Shown: positions 1-11,742, counted from the stretch's first letter. The stretch: DNA of 64,000 nucleotides from CAXMST01 sp963700785 (GCA_963700785.1 CAVOYZ010000007.1:29701-93700); one strand, 5' to 3'. Program-made: numbers and translations. Notes: generated by a model from the sequence alone, not told the origin.

Positions 1-1
1 C

Positions 2-271
2 TACTTCACCGAGGGCGACGATGTGGTCCTGATCGCCTCGAGCTTCGGCCGGGCCAAGCACCCGGCCTGGTACCTGAACCTGGTCGCCGCCGGCGAGGCG
101 AAGCTGACCGGCGGTGGGGTCGAGGCCGACTACCGCGTCCGCGAGACCGAGGGCCCCGAGCGTGACCGCCTGTTCGCGCTGGCGGAGCAGCTCTACGCCG
201 GCTACGGCCTCTACAAGCAGCGGGCCGGCGATCGGGTGATCCCCGTGCTCAAGCTCACCCCGGTGGATTGA
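2..271 (+). CDS. Nitroreductase/deazaflavin (F420)-dependent oxidoreductase, C-terminal part
   Basis: The frame is open from the window edge, so the N-terminus lies outside. The readable 89 residues contain a SFGRAKHPAWYLNL segment and a VIPVLKL ending. These are typical of the small split-barrel Ddn-like family that binds coenzyme F420 (or flavin) and reduces varied substrates. The family is usually 130-150 residues, so roughly a third is missing. No membrane segment or signal peptide is seen in the visible part. The assignment rests on family-typical motifs only; the cofactor and substrate cannot be told from this fragment. Confidence 0.75.
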   Translation, partial: YFTEGDDVVLIASSFGRAKHPAWYLNLVAAGEAKLTGGGVEADYRVRETEGPERDRLFALAEQLYAGYGLYKQRAGDRVIPVLKLTPVD

Positions 272-405
272 GGTCAGCCCGGACCGCAACCTGACCCCCG
301 CCGGCGGGTTCAGGGTCCGGTGGCTGCTATTGAGCTACCGCTCAGTTGTTCTGATACGTTGACCCGACCTCGTGCCCGGCGGCGCGGACCAACGGAGAAG
401 AGGTT

Positions 406-2106
406 GTGACGCTAAACCCCCCAGGTATCGGTCGCCTCGCCGGGAAAGCGAGCCTGTTCGCTGCCGGGATCGCAGCTGCCCTGCTCCTTGTTCCCGCGAC
501 CGGAGAGGCCCGGGAGTGCAAGCAGCCCCGCGGCAGCCAGGAGCCGCCCTGCAACCCCTATCTCGCTGAGTCCCCCTGGGCCGCATCGCACCGCGGCAGC
601 TACGCGCAGGGCTCCTCGCCCTTTCGCGGTCTCGAGAGCGCCGACGTCCGCAGCGAGCACATCGACCTCCCCGGCGTCCCGATCCAGATCGAGTTCAGCG
701 GTCGCTACGAGGACGGCGAGCGCGTTGCCTGGGGGTCGATGGTCGACAGCACCGACGGCCAGACGCTGTTCAAGCTCGACGCCGACAGCGGCGAGCTGAT
801 CGACCTCTACGTACCCGACGATCGTGAGGGGGACCGCCCGCCCCCAGGCCAAGGCGGGATCACCGGCGCCTACAACATCCTCGACCGCAACGGCCGCTTC
901 TACGTCCCCCGTGAGCGCTGGATCGACGTCTACAAGGACGCGGTCAAGGGGGATCCCGGCTCCGAGATCAAGCTGCGCAAGCGCTACATGCTGCCGGCCG
1001 GCTTCTTCTGCGGAGTCGCCGACAGGTTGGTCGGCGCGACCATGACCTACGACGGCTACGTCGCGCTGGCGACCGAGCGTGGGGCGGTCGGGACGATTCC
1101 ACGTCAGCCGAAGCGGATGCGCGATTCCAGGCTCCGCTCGATCAATGTCAACGAGGGCCGCTGCGGCGCGCCCGATGAGCAGCTCGAGACCGTCTCCAAC
1201 AGCATCGCCGCCGACGAGCGCGGCGGGATCTACGTCGTCACCTCGAAGCGGATGCGCCGCTTCGACCACGACGCCGCCAAGAACAGGCTGGAGAGCAGGT
1301 GGAGCGCCCGCTACAACGCCGGCTCGGAGACCTCCGAGATCCGGCTCGGCGCCGGGTCGGGGTCGACCCCGTCGCTGATGGGAACCGGGGCCGGCCGGGA
1401 CAAGTTCGTGGTGATCACCGACGGCCAGGACCTGATGCACGTCGACCTCTTCTGGCGCAACGGGATCCCCGGCGACTGGCAGGGCCTCGGCGGCGATCGC
1501 TCGCGGCGGCTGGCCTGCGAGTACCCGGTCCGCTTCGGGGACTCGAACGTGGTCACCTCGCTCTCCGAGCAGTCGGTCGCCGTTCGCGGCTACGGCACCC
1601 TGCACGTCAACAACGCCCTCGACTACGAGTTCCCCGGCGGCCTGCCCCCGATCCTGCTCAACGCGCTCGCAGCGCTCCGGGGTGGCGATCCGGCCGCCGC
1701 GCCGCGCGGGGCGGAGCGGATCGATTGGCGGCCGGGGAAGCGCAGCTGCGAGTCCGTCTGGGCCAACCAGAAGGTCGCGATCCCGAACGGGATCCCCTCG
1801 ATCAGCGAGCGCTCGAAGCTCGCCTACGGCATCAGGCAGCGGGACGGCTTCTGGGGCGTCTCGGGGCTGAGCTGGAAGAACGGGCGCTCCCGGTTCTTCG
1901 CGCCGGCGAGCGATCAGCGGTGCACGCAGCAGACGCTCGACTTCCTCGAGCAGATCGGGGTGCTCGTCTTCCTGCAGCAGACGCTCGACGAGCTCCCCAA
2001 CAGCTGCCAGAACTCGAACTACGCGGCGACAGAGATCGGCCCCGGCAGGACGATCTGGACGGGCACGTTCTTCGGCCTGACCATCTACCGACCCGGGCCG
2101 GAATAG
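406..2106 (+). CDS. Secreted beta-propeller-like protein of unknown function
   Basis: 566 residues starting at GTG 406, with a purine-rich ribosome site (GAGAAGAGG) just upstream. Residues about 10-35 form a Sec signal peptide ending near ATGEA. The mature part has recurring blade-like stretches (DGQTLFKLDADSGELIDLY, GGIYVVTSKRMRRF) resembling PQQ/WD-like propeller strands. Its C-terminal third resembles the C-terminal third of the next gene (a C-E-x-V-W-x-N-x-x-V-x-I-P signature in both), so the two look like diverged paralogs. It is first in a same-strand run ending with the TetR gene at 6048. An enzymatic role is not evident; ligand binding or an envelope scaffold is possible. Confidence 0.7.
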   Translation: MTLNPPGIGRLAGKASLFAAGIAAALLLVPATGEARECKQPRGSQEPPCNPYLAESPWAASHRGSYAQGSSPFRGLESADVRSEHIDLPGVPIQIEFSGRYEDGERVAWGSMVDSTDGQTLFKLDADSGELIDLYVPDDREGDRPPPGQGGITGAYNILDRNGRFYVPRERWIDVYKDAVKGDPGSEIKLRKRYMLPAGFFCGVADRLVGATMTYDGYVALATERGAVGTIPRQPKRMRDSRLRSINVNEGRCGAPDEQLETVSNSIAADERGGIYVVTSKRMRRFDHDAAKNRLESRWSARYNAGSETSEIRLGAGSGSTPSLMGTGAGRDKFVVITDGQDLMHVDLFWRNGIPGDWQGLGGDRSRRLACEYPVRFGDSNVVTSLSEQSVAVRGYGTLHVNNALDYEFPGGLPPILLNALAALRGGDPAAAPRGAERIDWRPGKRSCESVWANQKVAIPNGIPSISERSKLAYGIRQRDGFWGVSGLSWKNGRSRFFAPASDQRCTQQTLDFLEQIGVLVFLQQTLDELPNSCQNSNYAATEIGPGRTIWTGTFFGLTIYRPGPE

Positions 2107-2123
2107 CAGCCGCTGGACCCAGC

Positions 2124-4043
2124 ATGGGGGAGTTGCAGTCGGAGGCGGTGAGCCGCCCCGGTCCACGGACCGCGGCGGTTCTCCTTGCACTGTTCGTGCC
2201 GCTCGCGGTGACGCCGCTGGCGATCGTCGACGAGCTCTGGATCGGCCCGGCGATGTTCGGCGCGGGCCTCGGCGATGACGGGATCTTCGTCGGGGCCGGC
2301 CTCGGCGTCTTCATCGGCGGAGCGGTCCCGATCGTGCTGCTGGCGCTGGCTGTGGGCGTCGATCGGGGCGCGCGCCGGGCGGCTGCCGTGGCGGCAGCGC
2401 TCGTCGCCCTGACGGCGGCGCTGGTCGCCGGCCCCCTGTACGAGCTCTCTCCTGCCTCCTGGGTTCCAGGCGGTCGCGTCGTCCTGGTCGCCTGGGCCGG
2501 CCTCACCCTTTTCGCGCTGGTCGGGGTCGCCCGGCGGCCGGCCGGCTCGGCGCGCGGACCCTGGCGCGAGCTGGCGGTTGCCGGCGCGCTGCTCGCGACG
2601 CTGTTCGTGACCGGGACGCTGGTCGCCGCCGGCGACGACGAGATTCCGATGGCTCCGTCGAGCCTGTTCGCCGCGGAGTTCCGGGGAGGCGAGCGGCTCA
2701 CGGGCGAGCCGCTCCCGGTGCGACCGACCTCACCGAACCCGGCGCTCGCTCGCGGGCAGGGCTCGAACATCCACAACGACGCGGCGATGACCGACACCTA
2801 CACGGGGCGCTCGGTGATCGACCCTCGCGCCGCGGAGCTGCGCTCGTTCCGGGTGCCGGGCGACTGCGCCTCGATCCTCTTCGACGGGCGGGATCGGATG
2901 GTGGCCGTCTGCGTCGGCGGCACCCGGATCATGGCCTACGTCCTCGACCCGGCCACCCTCGAACCGCTGGCCGAGGCCCGGATCGGTGATCGCGAGCTCG
3001 GCGCCGACTTCCTCACCAACTTCGCGGGCGGCGGCTACGCCGTGCTCGATCGCGAGGGCAGGCTTGTGCTCGGCAACGCCGAGGGCGCGATCGAGCTGTT
3101 CACGATCGGCAACGGCTGGGGCGGGCTCGAGATCATGCCGCTCGAGGGCTACGACGTATCCGCCACGCTGGCCGACTCCGAGCCGATCACCTCGGTGCTG
3201 CCGGACGCCGGGGGCGACCTCTGGTACGTCGGTGCCGAGGGCACGGTCGGAGTCCTCGACCCCGGGACGGGTGAGGCCGAGGCGATCCGATTCGAGCGGA
3301 CCGAGATCGAGAACTCGTTCGCCCTCGCCCCCGGGGGCGGCGCCTTCGTGATCACCTCCGAGCGGTTGCTGCGGCTGCGCATCGATCGGCGCGGCCGCCC
3401 GGCGGTGGTCTGGTCGGAGGGCTACGACAGGGGCGAGCAGCAGAAGCCGGGGCAGACGAGCCGCTCCTCCGGGACGACGCCGACGGTGATGCTCGGCGGT
3501 CGCTACGTGGCGGTAGCTGACAACGCCGAGCCGCGGATGAACGTGCTGGTCTTCGATGCCCGCCCGGGGGTCCGCGGCCGGCGCCTCGTCTGCGAGGTCC
3601 CGGTCTTCGGCTCCGGTGAGAGCGCCACCGAGAACTCCCTGATCGCGGCCGGCCGCTCGCTGTTTGTCGAGAACAACTACGGCTACAGGCTCCTCGACAT
3701 GATCGGCGGCCACAGCAGTTCTCCCGGGGCGGCCCGCGTCGACCTCGACCCGAGCGCCGGGGCCTGCGAGCAGGTCTGGTCGAACGACGAGGTGCGGATA
3801 CCCTCGGTCGTATCCAAGGTCTCGGCCGCCGACGGAACGATGCTCACCTACACCAAACCCGAGATGCCGAGCGGGATCGACGCCTTCTACTTCACGGCGC
3901 TCGACGCGGCGACGGGCGAGGTCCTCTGGGAGCGGCGGGGCGGCACCGGCCCGCTCGCCAACAACCACTACGCGGCGCTGTACGTCGGCCCCGACGGACG
4001 CCTCTACGTCGGCACCGTCGGTGGCGTGATCGGGTTGCTTTGA
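2124..4043 (+). CDS. Polytopic membrane protein with C-terminal beta-propeller-like domain
   Basis: 639 residues from ATG 2124, 17 nt after the preceding stop. The first ~190 residues hold about five hydrophobic helices (near residues 15-35, 50-75, 80-100, 108-128 and 140-160). The remaining ~450 residues look like a propeller of short DG-x-L-x-V/YVG blades, for example GGDLWYVGAEGTVGVLDPGTG and a final LYVGTVGGVIGLL blade. It shares its C-terminal signature (CEQVWSNDEVRIP) with the upstream secreted protein. A membrane-anchored exposed propeller encoded next to a free secreted paralog suggests a pair acting together. No catalytic motif is recognised, so the function is unknown. Confidence 0.65.
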   Translation: MGELQSEAVSRPGPRTAAVLLALFVPLAVTPLAIVDELWIGPAMFGAGLGDDGIFVGAGLGVFIGGAVPIVLLALAVGVDRGARRAAAVAAALVALTAALVAGPLYELSPASWVPGGRVVLVAWAGLTLFALVGVARRPAGSARGPWRELAVAGALLATLFVTGTLVAAGDDEIPMAPSSLFAAEFRGGERLTGEPLPVRPTSPNPALARGQGSNIHNDAAMTDTYTGRSVIDPRAAELRSFRVPGDCASILFDGRDRMVAVCVGGTRIMAYVLDPATLEPLAEARIGDRELGADFLTNFAGGGYAVLDREGRLVLGNAEGAIELFTIGNGWGGLEIMPLEGYDVSATLADSEPITSVLPDAGGDLWYVGAEGTVGVLDPGTGEAEAIRFERTEIENSFALAPGGGAFVITSERLLRLRIDRRGRPAVVWSEGYDRGEQQKPGQTSRSSGTTPTVMLGGRYVAVADNAEPRMNVLVFDARPGVRGRRLVCEVPVFGSGESATENSLIAAGRSLFVENNYGYRLLDMIGGHSSSPGAARVDLDPSAGACEQVWSNDEVRIPSVVSKVSAADGTMLTYTKPEMPSGIDAFYFTALDAATGEVLWERRGGTGPLANNHYAALYVGPDGRLYVGTVGGVIGLL

Positions 4044-4100
4044 TGGCGCGTCCCCGACTCGGCCGCGACCAAGTGCCCGCCGCCGCGCGGGTGGCGGCGC

Positions 4101-5429
4101 TTGCGGCTTCGCTTGGCCCTGGCGCTGTTCGGGCTGCTCGGCGCCGGAGCCGGCACGGCGTCCGCCGACGCCGAGGCGGCCGACGGGAGCGCATCGTGCC
4201 TCTGGTTCCCGGTCTTCGACCGCGAGCACAACTTCGCCTATCCGGACTTCAGCGCCCGCTACTGGGCAGCCCGATTCAGCCTGCCGGCGGGTTCGCGCCT
4301 GCGGCTCAAGGGCCGTTTCCCCCGTGCTCGCTACATGTCGCTGAACTCCTACCGGGGCACCGAGCCCACCGACACCGTCACCGACACGGAGATCGAGCCG
4401 CTGCACGGCGACACGAACCCGTTCGTCGCCGGATCCCGTCGCGACATCGGTCGCAGAGCGCGCCGCTGGAACCTGCGCGTCCGCGATCAGCAGCTCCCCG
4501 AGGACCCCGCGGCCCGGCGGGCCAACACGCTCTACGCCGCCGCGTCCGGCGGGGTGCAGTCGATCGTCTACCGCGTCTACGTGCCCGACGAGGGGCGCGG
4601 CGTCAAGGCCGGCGGCGGCCTGCCGCTGCCGGTGCTGATCGCGGCCGACGGCAGCAGGCTCCGGGGCCGGGCGGCGTGCGAGGCGATCAACGACGCGGAC
4701 CGCTCCCTGGCCTCGCCGACGATCCCACTCGCCCTCTACGAGGGCCTGATCAACACGCCCGGCGCCGACCCGGCGACGGTTCCCGCCTTCAACCCGTTCC
4801 GCTGGGAGGCGTTCTTCAACCTCGCCTACGCCCTCAGCGTGTTCAAGGTCGGCACCCCGAGCGAGCCGGAGCGGGCGGCGATCTCGACCGAGCAGACGGG
4901 TGGGGTCTACAGCAACGGCGACAGCCGCTACGTCTCCGGCGCCGTCGGCAAGAGCTACGGCGAGATCCTCGTCGTCGAGGGGAAGATGCCGACCTTCCCG
5001 CGGACCGGGGCCGGCCCGAGACGGATGCCCGGCGGGCAGCTTCGCTACTGGTCGCTCTGCCAGAACGACACGCCGCTGACGACCGCCGCGATCGACTGCA
5101 TCTACGACGAGCAGGTGCCGCTCGCCGACGGGCGCCGATACACGATCGTCGTCTCCAGCAAGGCCGGCAGGCCGGCCACGGCCCGGCGCTCCTGCGGGGT
5201 CAAGTTCCTCCGCCGGGGGAACCTCTCGGACCCGTTCGGCCGGACCGGTGGCGGCCTGCTGGTGCTGCGCAACATGCGCCCGGAGCCGGGTTTCGCTGAG
5301 GCGATCCAGAACGTCGACGAGCCGGGCCGGGAGAAGCAGGTGATCGGCCCCTATCTGCCCCGTATGACCTACATGGACGGGGACGAGTTCGTCGCGCCAG
5401 GGTGCCCCGGCGGCGGCTCCCGTGGCTAG
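4101..5429 (+). CDS. Secreted protein, unknown function
   Basis: 442 residues. The chosen TTG start at 4101 leads straight into a clean signal peptide (LRLALALFGLLGAGAG, cleavage near TASA). The mature part contains a YPDFSARYWAARFSLPAG block and a later YWSLCQN block, a beta-rich pattern reminiscent of DUF1214/DUF1254-type proteins, though I cannot assign it firmly. Cysteines near the N-terminus, middle and C-terminus could form disulfides. No strong ribosome site precedes the start, so the N-terminus is uncertain. Its last 8 nt overlap the GTG start of the TetR regulator, implying translational coupling and cotranscription with the two propeller genes upstream. Confidence 0.6.
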   Translation: MRLRLALALFGLLGAGAGTASADAEAADGSASCLWFPVFDREHNFAYPDFSARYWAARFSLPAGSRLRLKGRFPRARYMSLNSYRGTEPTDTVTDTEIEPLHGDTNPFVAGSRRDIGRRARRWNLRVRDQQLPEDPAARRANTLYAAASGGVQSIVYRVYVPDEGRGVKAGGGLPLPVLIAADGSRLRGRAACEAINDADRSLASPTIPLALYEGLINTPGADPATVPAFNPFRWEAFFNLAYALSVFKVGTPSEPERAAISTEQTGGVYSNGDSRYVSGAVGKSYGEILVVEGKMPTFPRTGAGPRRMPGGQLRYWSLCQNDTPLTTAAIDCIYDEQVPLADGRRYTIVVSSKAGRPATARRSCGVKFLRRGNLSDPFGRTGGGLLVLRNMRPEPGFAEAIQNVDEPGREKQVIGPYLPRMTYMDGDEFVAPGCPGGGSRG

Positions 5430-6044
5430 GCGGCGGCTGGCGCCGGATCAACGCCGCCGCGAGCTGCTCGAGCACGCGCTGGTCCTGTTCGCCACCCGCC
5501 CCTACGACGAGGTGACGGTGGCCGAGCTCGCCGAGCGGGCCGGCGCCTCCGAGGGCCTGCTCTTTCGCTACTTCGAGGACAAGCGCAGCCTCTACGTCGA
5601 GGCGATCCGCCTCGGGCTCGAGCGGGTGGTCGAGGCCAGCGATGTGGGCGACCTCGAGCTGCCCCCGACCGAGCGGTTCGAGGCCGGGCTGGGAGGCTTC
5701 GTCGATCTGGTCGAGCGCTTTCCGTTCGCGATTCCGCAGGCCCTCCAGGGTGGCCCCGCAGCCGACCCCGAGCTGCAGGCCCACGTCGACGCCATGTTCG
5801 ACACGCTGGTCGCCCGGATCGTCTCCCGAATGCGGGTCGAGGACCCGCCCGACCGTCTGCGATGGGCGATCCGCGCGTGGCTCGCCTTCGTTCAGGTGTC
5901 GACGGCCCAGTGGATCAGCAGCCCAGACCTCCCCCGCCGGGAGCTGCTCAGCATCCAGATCGTCGTCTTCCGGGCGGCCGCCGCGTCGGCGCTCGGGATC
6001 GAGGCCCGCCCGGCCCCGCCTGGCGGCCCACCACCGCTGCTGCC

Positions 6045-6048
<4 letters not shown>
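5422..6048 (+). CDS. TetR/AcrR-family transcriptional regulator
   Basis: 208 residues from GTG 5422, overlapping the previous gene. The N-terminal helix-turn-helix (about residues 10-55) has the family pattern: ELLEHALVLFATRPYDEVTV, then AELAERAGASEGLLFRYFED. The C-terminal helical part is the ligand/dimerisation domain. It is last in the run 406-6048 and probably controls that run or responds to a ligand handled by its products; this is inferred from position. The gene converges on glutamine synthetase, and the two stop codons overlap (TAG here, CTA on the other strand). Confidence 0.9.
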
Positions 6049-8189
<2,141 letters not shown>

Positions 8190-8454
8190 CAGGGTTGCTC
8201 GCTCCTCGTTCGCGTTACGACAGGCCGCGCCACCGTCGCCGGCTGCTTCGCGTGCCCGTCCCAGTCAAGTTGTCGATCCGGAAGATTACGGCGCCGGCGC
8301 AAGCTCGTGTTGTCCACCCGTACAAAGTTCCGGGCCGGCGGTTCTCCGGCGCGGAGGCGCGGCGGCGCTCGGGCCGGCTCGCGCATCGGTCCGGGTCGGG
8401 TGGCTAAGATCCCTGCCGGGTCGGGTACCTGGAGCAGCCCTGTCCCGGCTGTCT

Positions 8455-9504
8455 ATGCCCCAATCCTCCCCCCCAAGCAACGAAGACGACCCTCTCTGGC
8501 GGGAGGAGCTCGCTCCCTACGCGCGGCCGCGGCCGGCGCTGACCGCGATCGACATCCTCACCGGCCCGGTCGCCTACCTGGCCCTCTGGCCGCTGATGGT
8601 CTGGAGTCTCGGGGTGTCCTACTGGCTGACCCTGCTGATCAGCGTGCCGGCGGCCGGGTTCCTGCTGCGGACCTTCATCCTCTTCCACGACTGCACGCAC
8701 GGATCGCTGTTCACCGGGCGCGCCTCCAACCTCTGGTTCGGGCGCCTCTTCGGCCTGCTCGTCTTCCACCCGTTCGCCCACTGGCGCCATTCCCACGCTG
8801 TCCACCATGGCTCCGCCGGCGATCTCGACCGCAGGGGCGCGGGTGACGTGATGACGATGACCGTCGCCGAATACCGTGACGCCTCGCTTCGCAGCCGCCT
8901 CAGCTACCGCGCGTTCCGCAACCCCGCGGTGATGTTCGGGCTCGGCCCGCTCTGGGCGCTGGTGATCCAGCCGAGGATCCCGCCGACGACCGCCAACAAG
9001 GCCCTGCGGAACAGCGTCTGGCTGACCAACCTGGCGGTGATCGCGCTGGTCGCCGGCGTCTGCCTGCTGATCGGCTGGCAGGCCTACCTGCTGGTGCAGA
9101 TCCCGATCGTGTTGATCGCGGGATCGATGGGGGTCTGGCTGTTCTTCGTCCAGCACCAGTTCGAGGACGTCTACTGGGAGTCCTCCGAGAACTGGAGCTA
9201 CGCCGACGCCGCGCTGCGGGGGAGCTCCCACCTGAAGCTGCCGAAGCTGCTGCAGTTCTTCACCGGCAACATCGGGCTGCACCACGTCCACCATCTCAGC
9301 ACCCGGGTGCCGAACTACAGCCTGCAGGCGGCCAACGACGGCCTCGCCGTCTTCGACGACGTGCCGGTGCTGACCTTCTGGGAGTCGCTGCGCTGCACCC
9401 GCTTCAAGCTGATCGACGAGCGGACCGGCAAGCTCCTCACCTGGAGGCAGGCCCGGCAGCTCGATCGGCTTCCCCGCGAGCTCGCCTCGGACCCCGCGGC
9501 CTAG
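8455..9504 (+). CDS. Membrane fatty acid desaturase
   Basis: 349 residues from ATG 8455. Di-iron membrane desaturase of the FA_desaturase superfamily, introducing a double bond (or hydroxyl) into an acyl chain in the membrane. The three histidine boxes are HDCTH (near residue 80), HWRHSHAVHH (near 108) and HHVHH (near 276). Hydrophobic hairpins lie at about 30-70, 175-200 and 215-240. A final cytosolic segment follows the NIGLHHVHHLS block. The reading frame is open far upstream, but this ATG gives normal family length. It may be cotranscribed with the MBL-fold gene 28 nt downstream. Confidence 0.9.
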   Translation: MPQSSPPSNEDDPLWREELAPYARPRPALTAIDILTGPVAYLALWPLMVWSLGVSYWLTLLISVPAAGFLLRTFILFHDCTHGSLFTGRASNLWFGRLFGLLVFHPFAHWRHSHAVHHGSAGDLDRRGAGDVMTMTVAEYRDASLRSRLSYRAFRNPAVMFGLGPLWALVIQPRIPPTTANKALRNSVWLTNLAVIALVAGVCLLIGWQAYLLVQIPIVLIAGSMGVWLFFVQHQFEDVYWESSENWSYADAALRGSSHLKLPKLLQFFTGNIGLHHVHHLSTRVPNYSLQAANDGLAVFDDVPVLTFWESLRCTRFKLIDERTGKLLTWRQARQLDRLPRELASDPAA

Positions 9505-9532
9505 CCGCCGGCCGGTCGCGGCGTGGTCCGCA

Positions 9533-10547
9533 GTGGGTGAGGGCGCCGATCGAGCTGAGGCAGCCGCCCTGGCGCGGGCCGAGCGGGTGCTGCCCGGCGT
9601 CTGGCGCCTGCGGCTGCCCTGCCCGTGGCCCGGGGTGCCGCACGTCAACGCCTGGGCCGTGGCGGCCGAGGGTGGCGTCGTGCTGTTCGACACCGGGATC
9701 GGCGGGCCCGGCGGTGCCGGCCAGCTCGAGCTCGGCCTGCGCCTGGCCGGCTTCTCGCTCGCCGACGTCCGGCTGCTCGCCTGCACCCACGCTCATGCCG
9801 ATCACTACGGCGCCGCCGGCACGGTCGTCGACGGCGCCGGCTGCGAGCTCTGGATCCATCCGGCCTGGGATCACATCAGGGACATGGTCGAGAACCCCGA
9901 CCGCGCCTGGGAGCGGCGGATCGAGGTGGCCCGTCAGAGCGGCGTCCCGCCGAAGGCGCTGGAGCGCTACGAGCAGCGGCGCGGGGAGCCGCCGGCGATC
10001 GACCGGCTGGTCGAGCCCGACCGGCCGCTGCTGCCGGGAGTCGAGATCGAGACCGATCTCGGCGCCTGGCAGGTCTACGAGGCGCCGGGGCACGCGCCCT
10101 CACACGTGGTCTTCCACCAGCCCGACCGGCGCCTGATGATCTCCGGCGACCACCTCCTGGGACGGATCTCGCTGTTCTTCGACCACGGCCACACCCCCGA
10201 TCCCGTCGGCGAGTTCCTCGGCTCGCTCGATCGCGTCGAGGGGCTCGAGACGGACCTCTGCCTCGCGGGCCACGGGCGGCCGTTCCGCGACGTGCCGGCA
10301 AAGATCGAGGCGAACCGCGCGCTCGTGGCCGAGCAGACCGCCCGGGTGCGCGGCTCGCTCGAGGCCGGGCCGAAGCCCGCCTTCGACACCGTTCGCCGAC
10401 CTGCTCGGCGACTTCTACAGCCCGGCCACCGCCGGCTGGGGCCTGCAGCTGGCCCTCTCCTACCTCGACCACCTCGAGCTCGCCGGCGAGGTCGTCGCGA
10501 GCGTCGACGGCGGGCAGCGGATCTGGGCGCTGGCCGGCTCGGGCTGA
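9533..10547 (+). pseudogene. MBL-fold metallo-hydrolase, apparent +1 frameshift near the C-terminus
   Basis: Starts at GTG 9533. The N-terminal ~285 residues are a normal metallo-beta-lactamase fold with CTHAHADH (HxHxDH metal ligands), PGHAPSHVVF and SGDHLLG. The frame then breaks near 10391: the expected C-terminus (FADLLGDFY...GWGLQLALSYLDHL..., stop TGA 10545-10547) is in the next frame. Removing one base at about 10391 joins the two perfectly (KPAFDT-FADLLGDFY). Without that, translation runs on in an arginine-rich nonsense frame to 10693 and across the neighbouring gene. This is either a sequencing or assembly error or recent decay. The hydrolase substrate is unknown; glyoxalase II-like thioesters are common in the family. 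Confidence 0.75.
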
Positions 10548-10560
10548 GCGCGCTCAGCCC
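10541..10560. terminator. Perfect 20-nt palindrome embedding both convergent stop codons
   Basis: GGGCTGAGCGCGCTCAGCCC is its own reverse complement. It contains the TGA of the MBL gene (+) and the TGA of the GH26-like gene (-). It can form a stem from either transcript and has no U-tract. A bidirectional terminator function is inferred from position and symmetry. Confidence 0.55.
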
Positions 10561-11636
10561 TTCGGCACGACGCCTCCTCCCCCGCCGCCGCCCTTGTTGG
10601 GCCGGCGGGAGTCGGGCGCGAAGCGCTTGTAGCGGCGGTTGTCCAGCTGGCCGCGAAGTGCGGCGGCGGCGCTCGGATAGCGCTGGATCATGAACGGGTT
10701 GTTGTTGCCGAACCCCTGGTAGTAGACGAGCAGCTTCGTTCTCCGGTGCGATTCGGCCCATTCGTGCAGGGAGTTGACGAAGCCCGGGTTGTCGGTGTCC
10801 CAGGGCGACCACTCGCCGATCATGAACGGGAAGCCCTTGCGGGCGCGATAGAGGCGCTCGAGCCCCTCGAAGTTCGGGTACTTGCCATAGATGTCGGCGC
10901 CGATCCAGTCGACGTAGCGGCTCCCCGGCCAGTAGGCGGCGGGCCGATTGCTTCTTGATCCGCGGCGAGCCGTGCGTCTGCGGGACCCAGTGGAAGGCGA
11001 CCTTCGGCTTCCCAGCCGCTTCGGGGCGCCGCGGCCGCGCTTCAGCTTCGGCAGGCCCTCGGCGCGCAGCTTCCGGTTCAGCTTGCCGCGCCTGCCGCCG
11101 CGGACGATCAGCACCGCCCGCCGCCAGGCCCGGCGGAACTGCTTCGTCTTGTGAGCGGCGTCGCGAGCCGAGCCGTCGGCGTTGAACGCCGCGTAGGGGT
11201 TCCAGTGCCCGTTCATCTCGGGCAGCAGCCGGATGTAGGTCGGCCGCTTCCAATCGACGAGGAACTCGTTCAGGCGGATCAGGTAGCCGTCGCCGCGCCC
11301 CTTGGCGATCGCCCGCGGGCTGATCACCTCGCTGCACTCGTAGCAGGGCGAGGTCGAGATGCTCAGCATCCCGCGGGTCTCGGTCCGCTTCCAGCGCTGT
11401 TTGGCCTCCTTCAGCTTCCCGCCCCAGGCCTCGAAGGCCTGCAGGACCGGGACGTGGCGGCCGACCGCCTCGGCGAAGGCGAAGTAGTCCCGCTTCGAAC
11501 CGGTGTCGCTGACGCCGGCGTAGATCTTGCCCTTGCCGGGCGCGAAGGTGCGCGCGCCGGCGCTGCCGGCGGCGAGGCCGATCGCGGCGATCGCGATCAC
11601 TGAGACCGCGGCTGTCTTGATCGCGGTGATGCTCAC
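10554..11636 (-). CDS. Secreted GH26-like glycoside hydrolase (beta-mannanase-type), with two compensating frame breaks
   Basis: 360 residues from GTG 11636, with a signal peptide at residues 5-29. The GH26-type catalytic acid/base is seen in RLLPEMNGHWNPY (E140) and the likely nucleophile in FMIGEWSPWD (E275). ADIYGKYPNFEGL and LVYYQGFG fit the TIM barrel. Residues about 209-230 read as arginine/serine nonsense, while the next frame over the same bases reads GKPKVAFHWVPQTHGSPRIK, which is what the fold expects. One missing base near 11010-11016 and one extra base near 10944-10950 would restore it. Such paired breaks suggest sequence errors. The C-terminus is a glycine-rich tail. Likely substrates are beta-mannans or similar polysaccharides (family knowledge). 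Confidence 0.7.
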   Translation of the reverse strand: MSITAIKTAAVSVIAIAAIGLAAGSAGARTFAPGKGKIYAGVSDTGSKRDYFAFAEAVGRHVPVLQAFEAWGGKLKEAKQRWKRTETRGMLSISTSPCYECSEVISPRAIAKGRGDGYLIRLNEFLVDWKRPTYIRLLPEMNGHWNPYAAFNADGSARDAAHKTKQFRRAWRRAVLIVRGGRRGKLNRKLRAEGLPKLKRGRGAPKRLGSRRSPSTGSRRRTARRGSRSNRPAAYWPGSRYVDWIGADIYGKYPNFEGLERLYRARKGFPFMIGEWSPWDTDNPGFVNSLHEWAESHRRTKLLVYYQGFGNNNPFMIQRYPSAAAALRGQLDNRRYKRFAPDSRRPNKGGGGGGGVVPKG

Positions 11637-11727
11637 TGCGTCTCTACCTGCAAACCGATGCTAGGTGGTGGGTTGCGGTGCCCCGCAGCCCGGGTCCGCG
11701 GGCTGCAGCGGCACTCCCAGGCCGGGC

Positions 11728-11742
11728 TAAAGTCCGCCGCTG
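11728..11742 (+). promoter_or_regulatory. -10 box of a probably leaderless promoter
   Basis: TAAAGT at 11728-11733 ends nine bases before the ATG at 11743, and no Shine-Dalgarno sequence intervenes. Transcription would start at or within a few bases of the start codon. Confidence 0.45.

Noticed and set aside
412..2190. Long open frame on the minus strand opposite the first secreted protein gene
   Set aside because: Composition is that of an antisense shadow in GC-rich DNA (Ala/Arg/Gly/Val/Pro-rich, no motifs), with no ribosome site; the plus-strand gene has a signal peptide and domain pattern.
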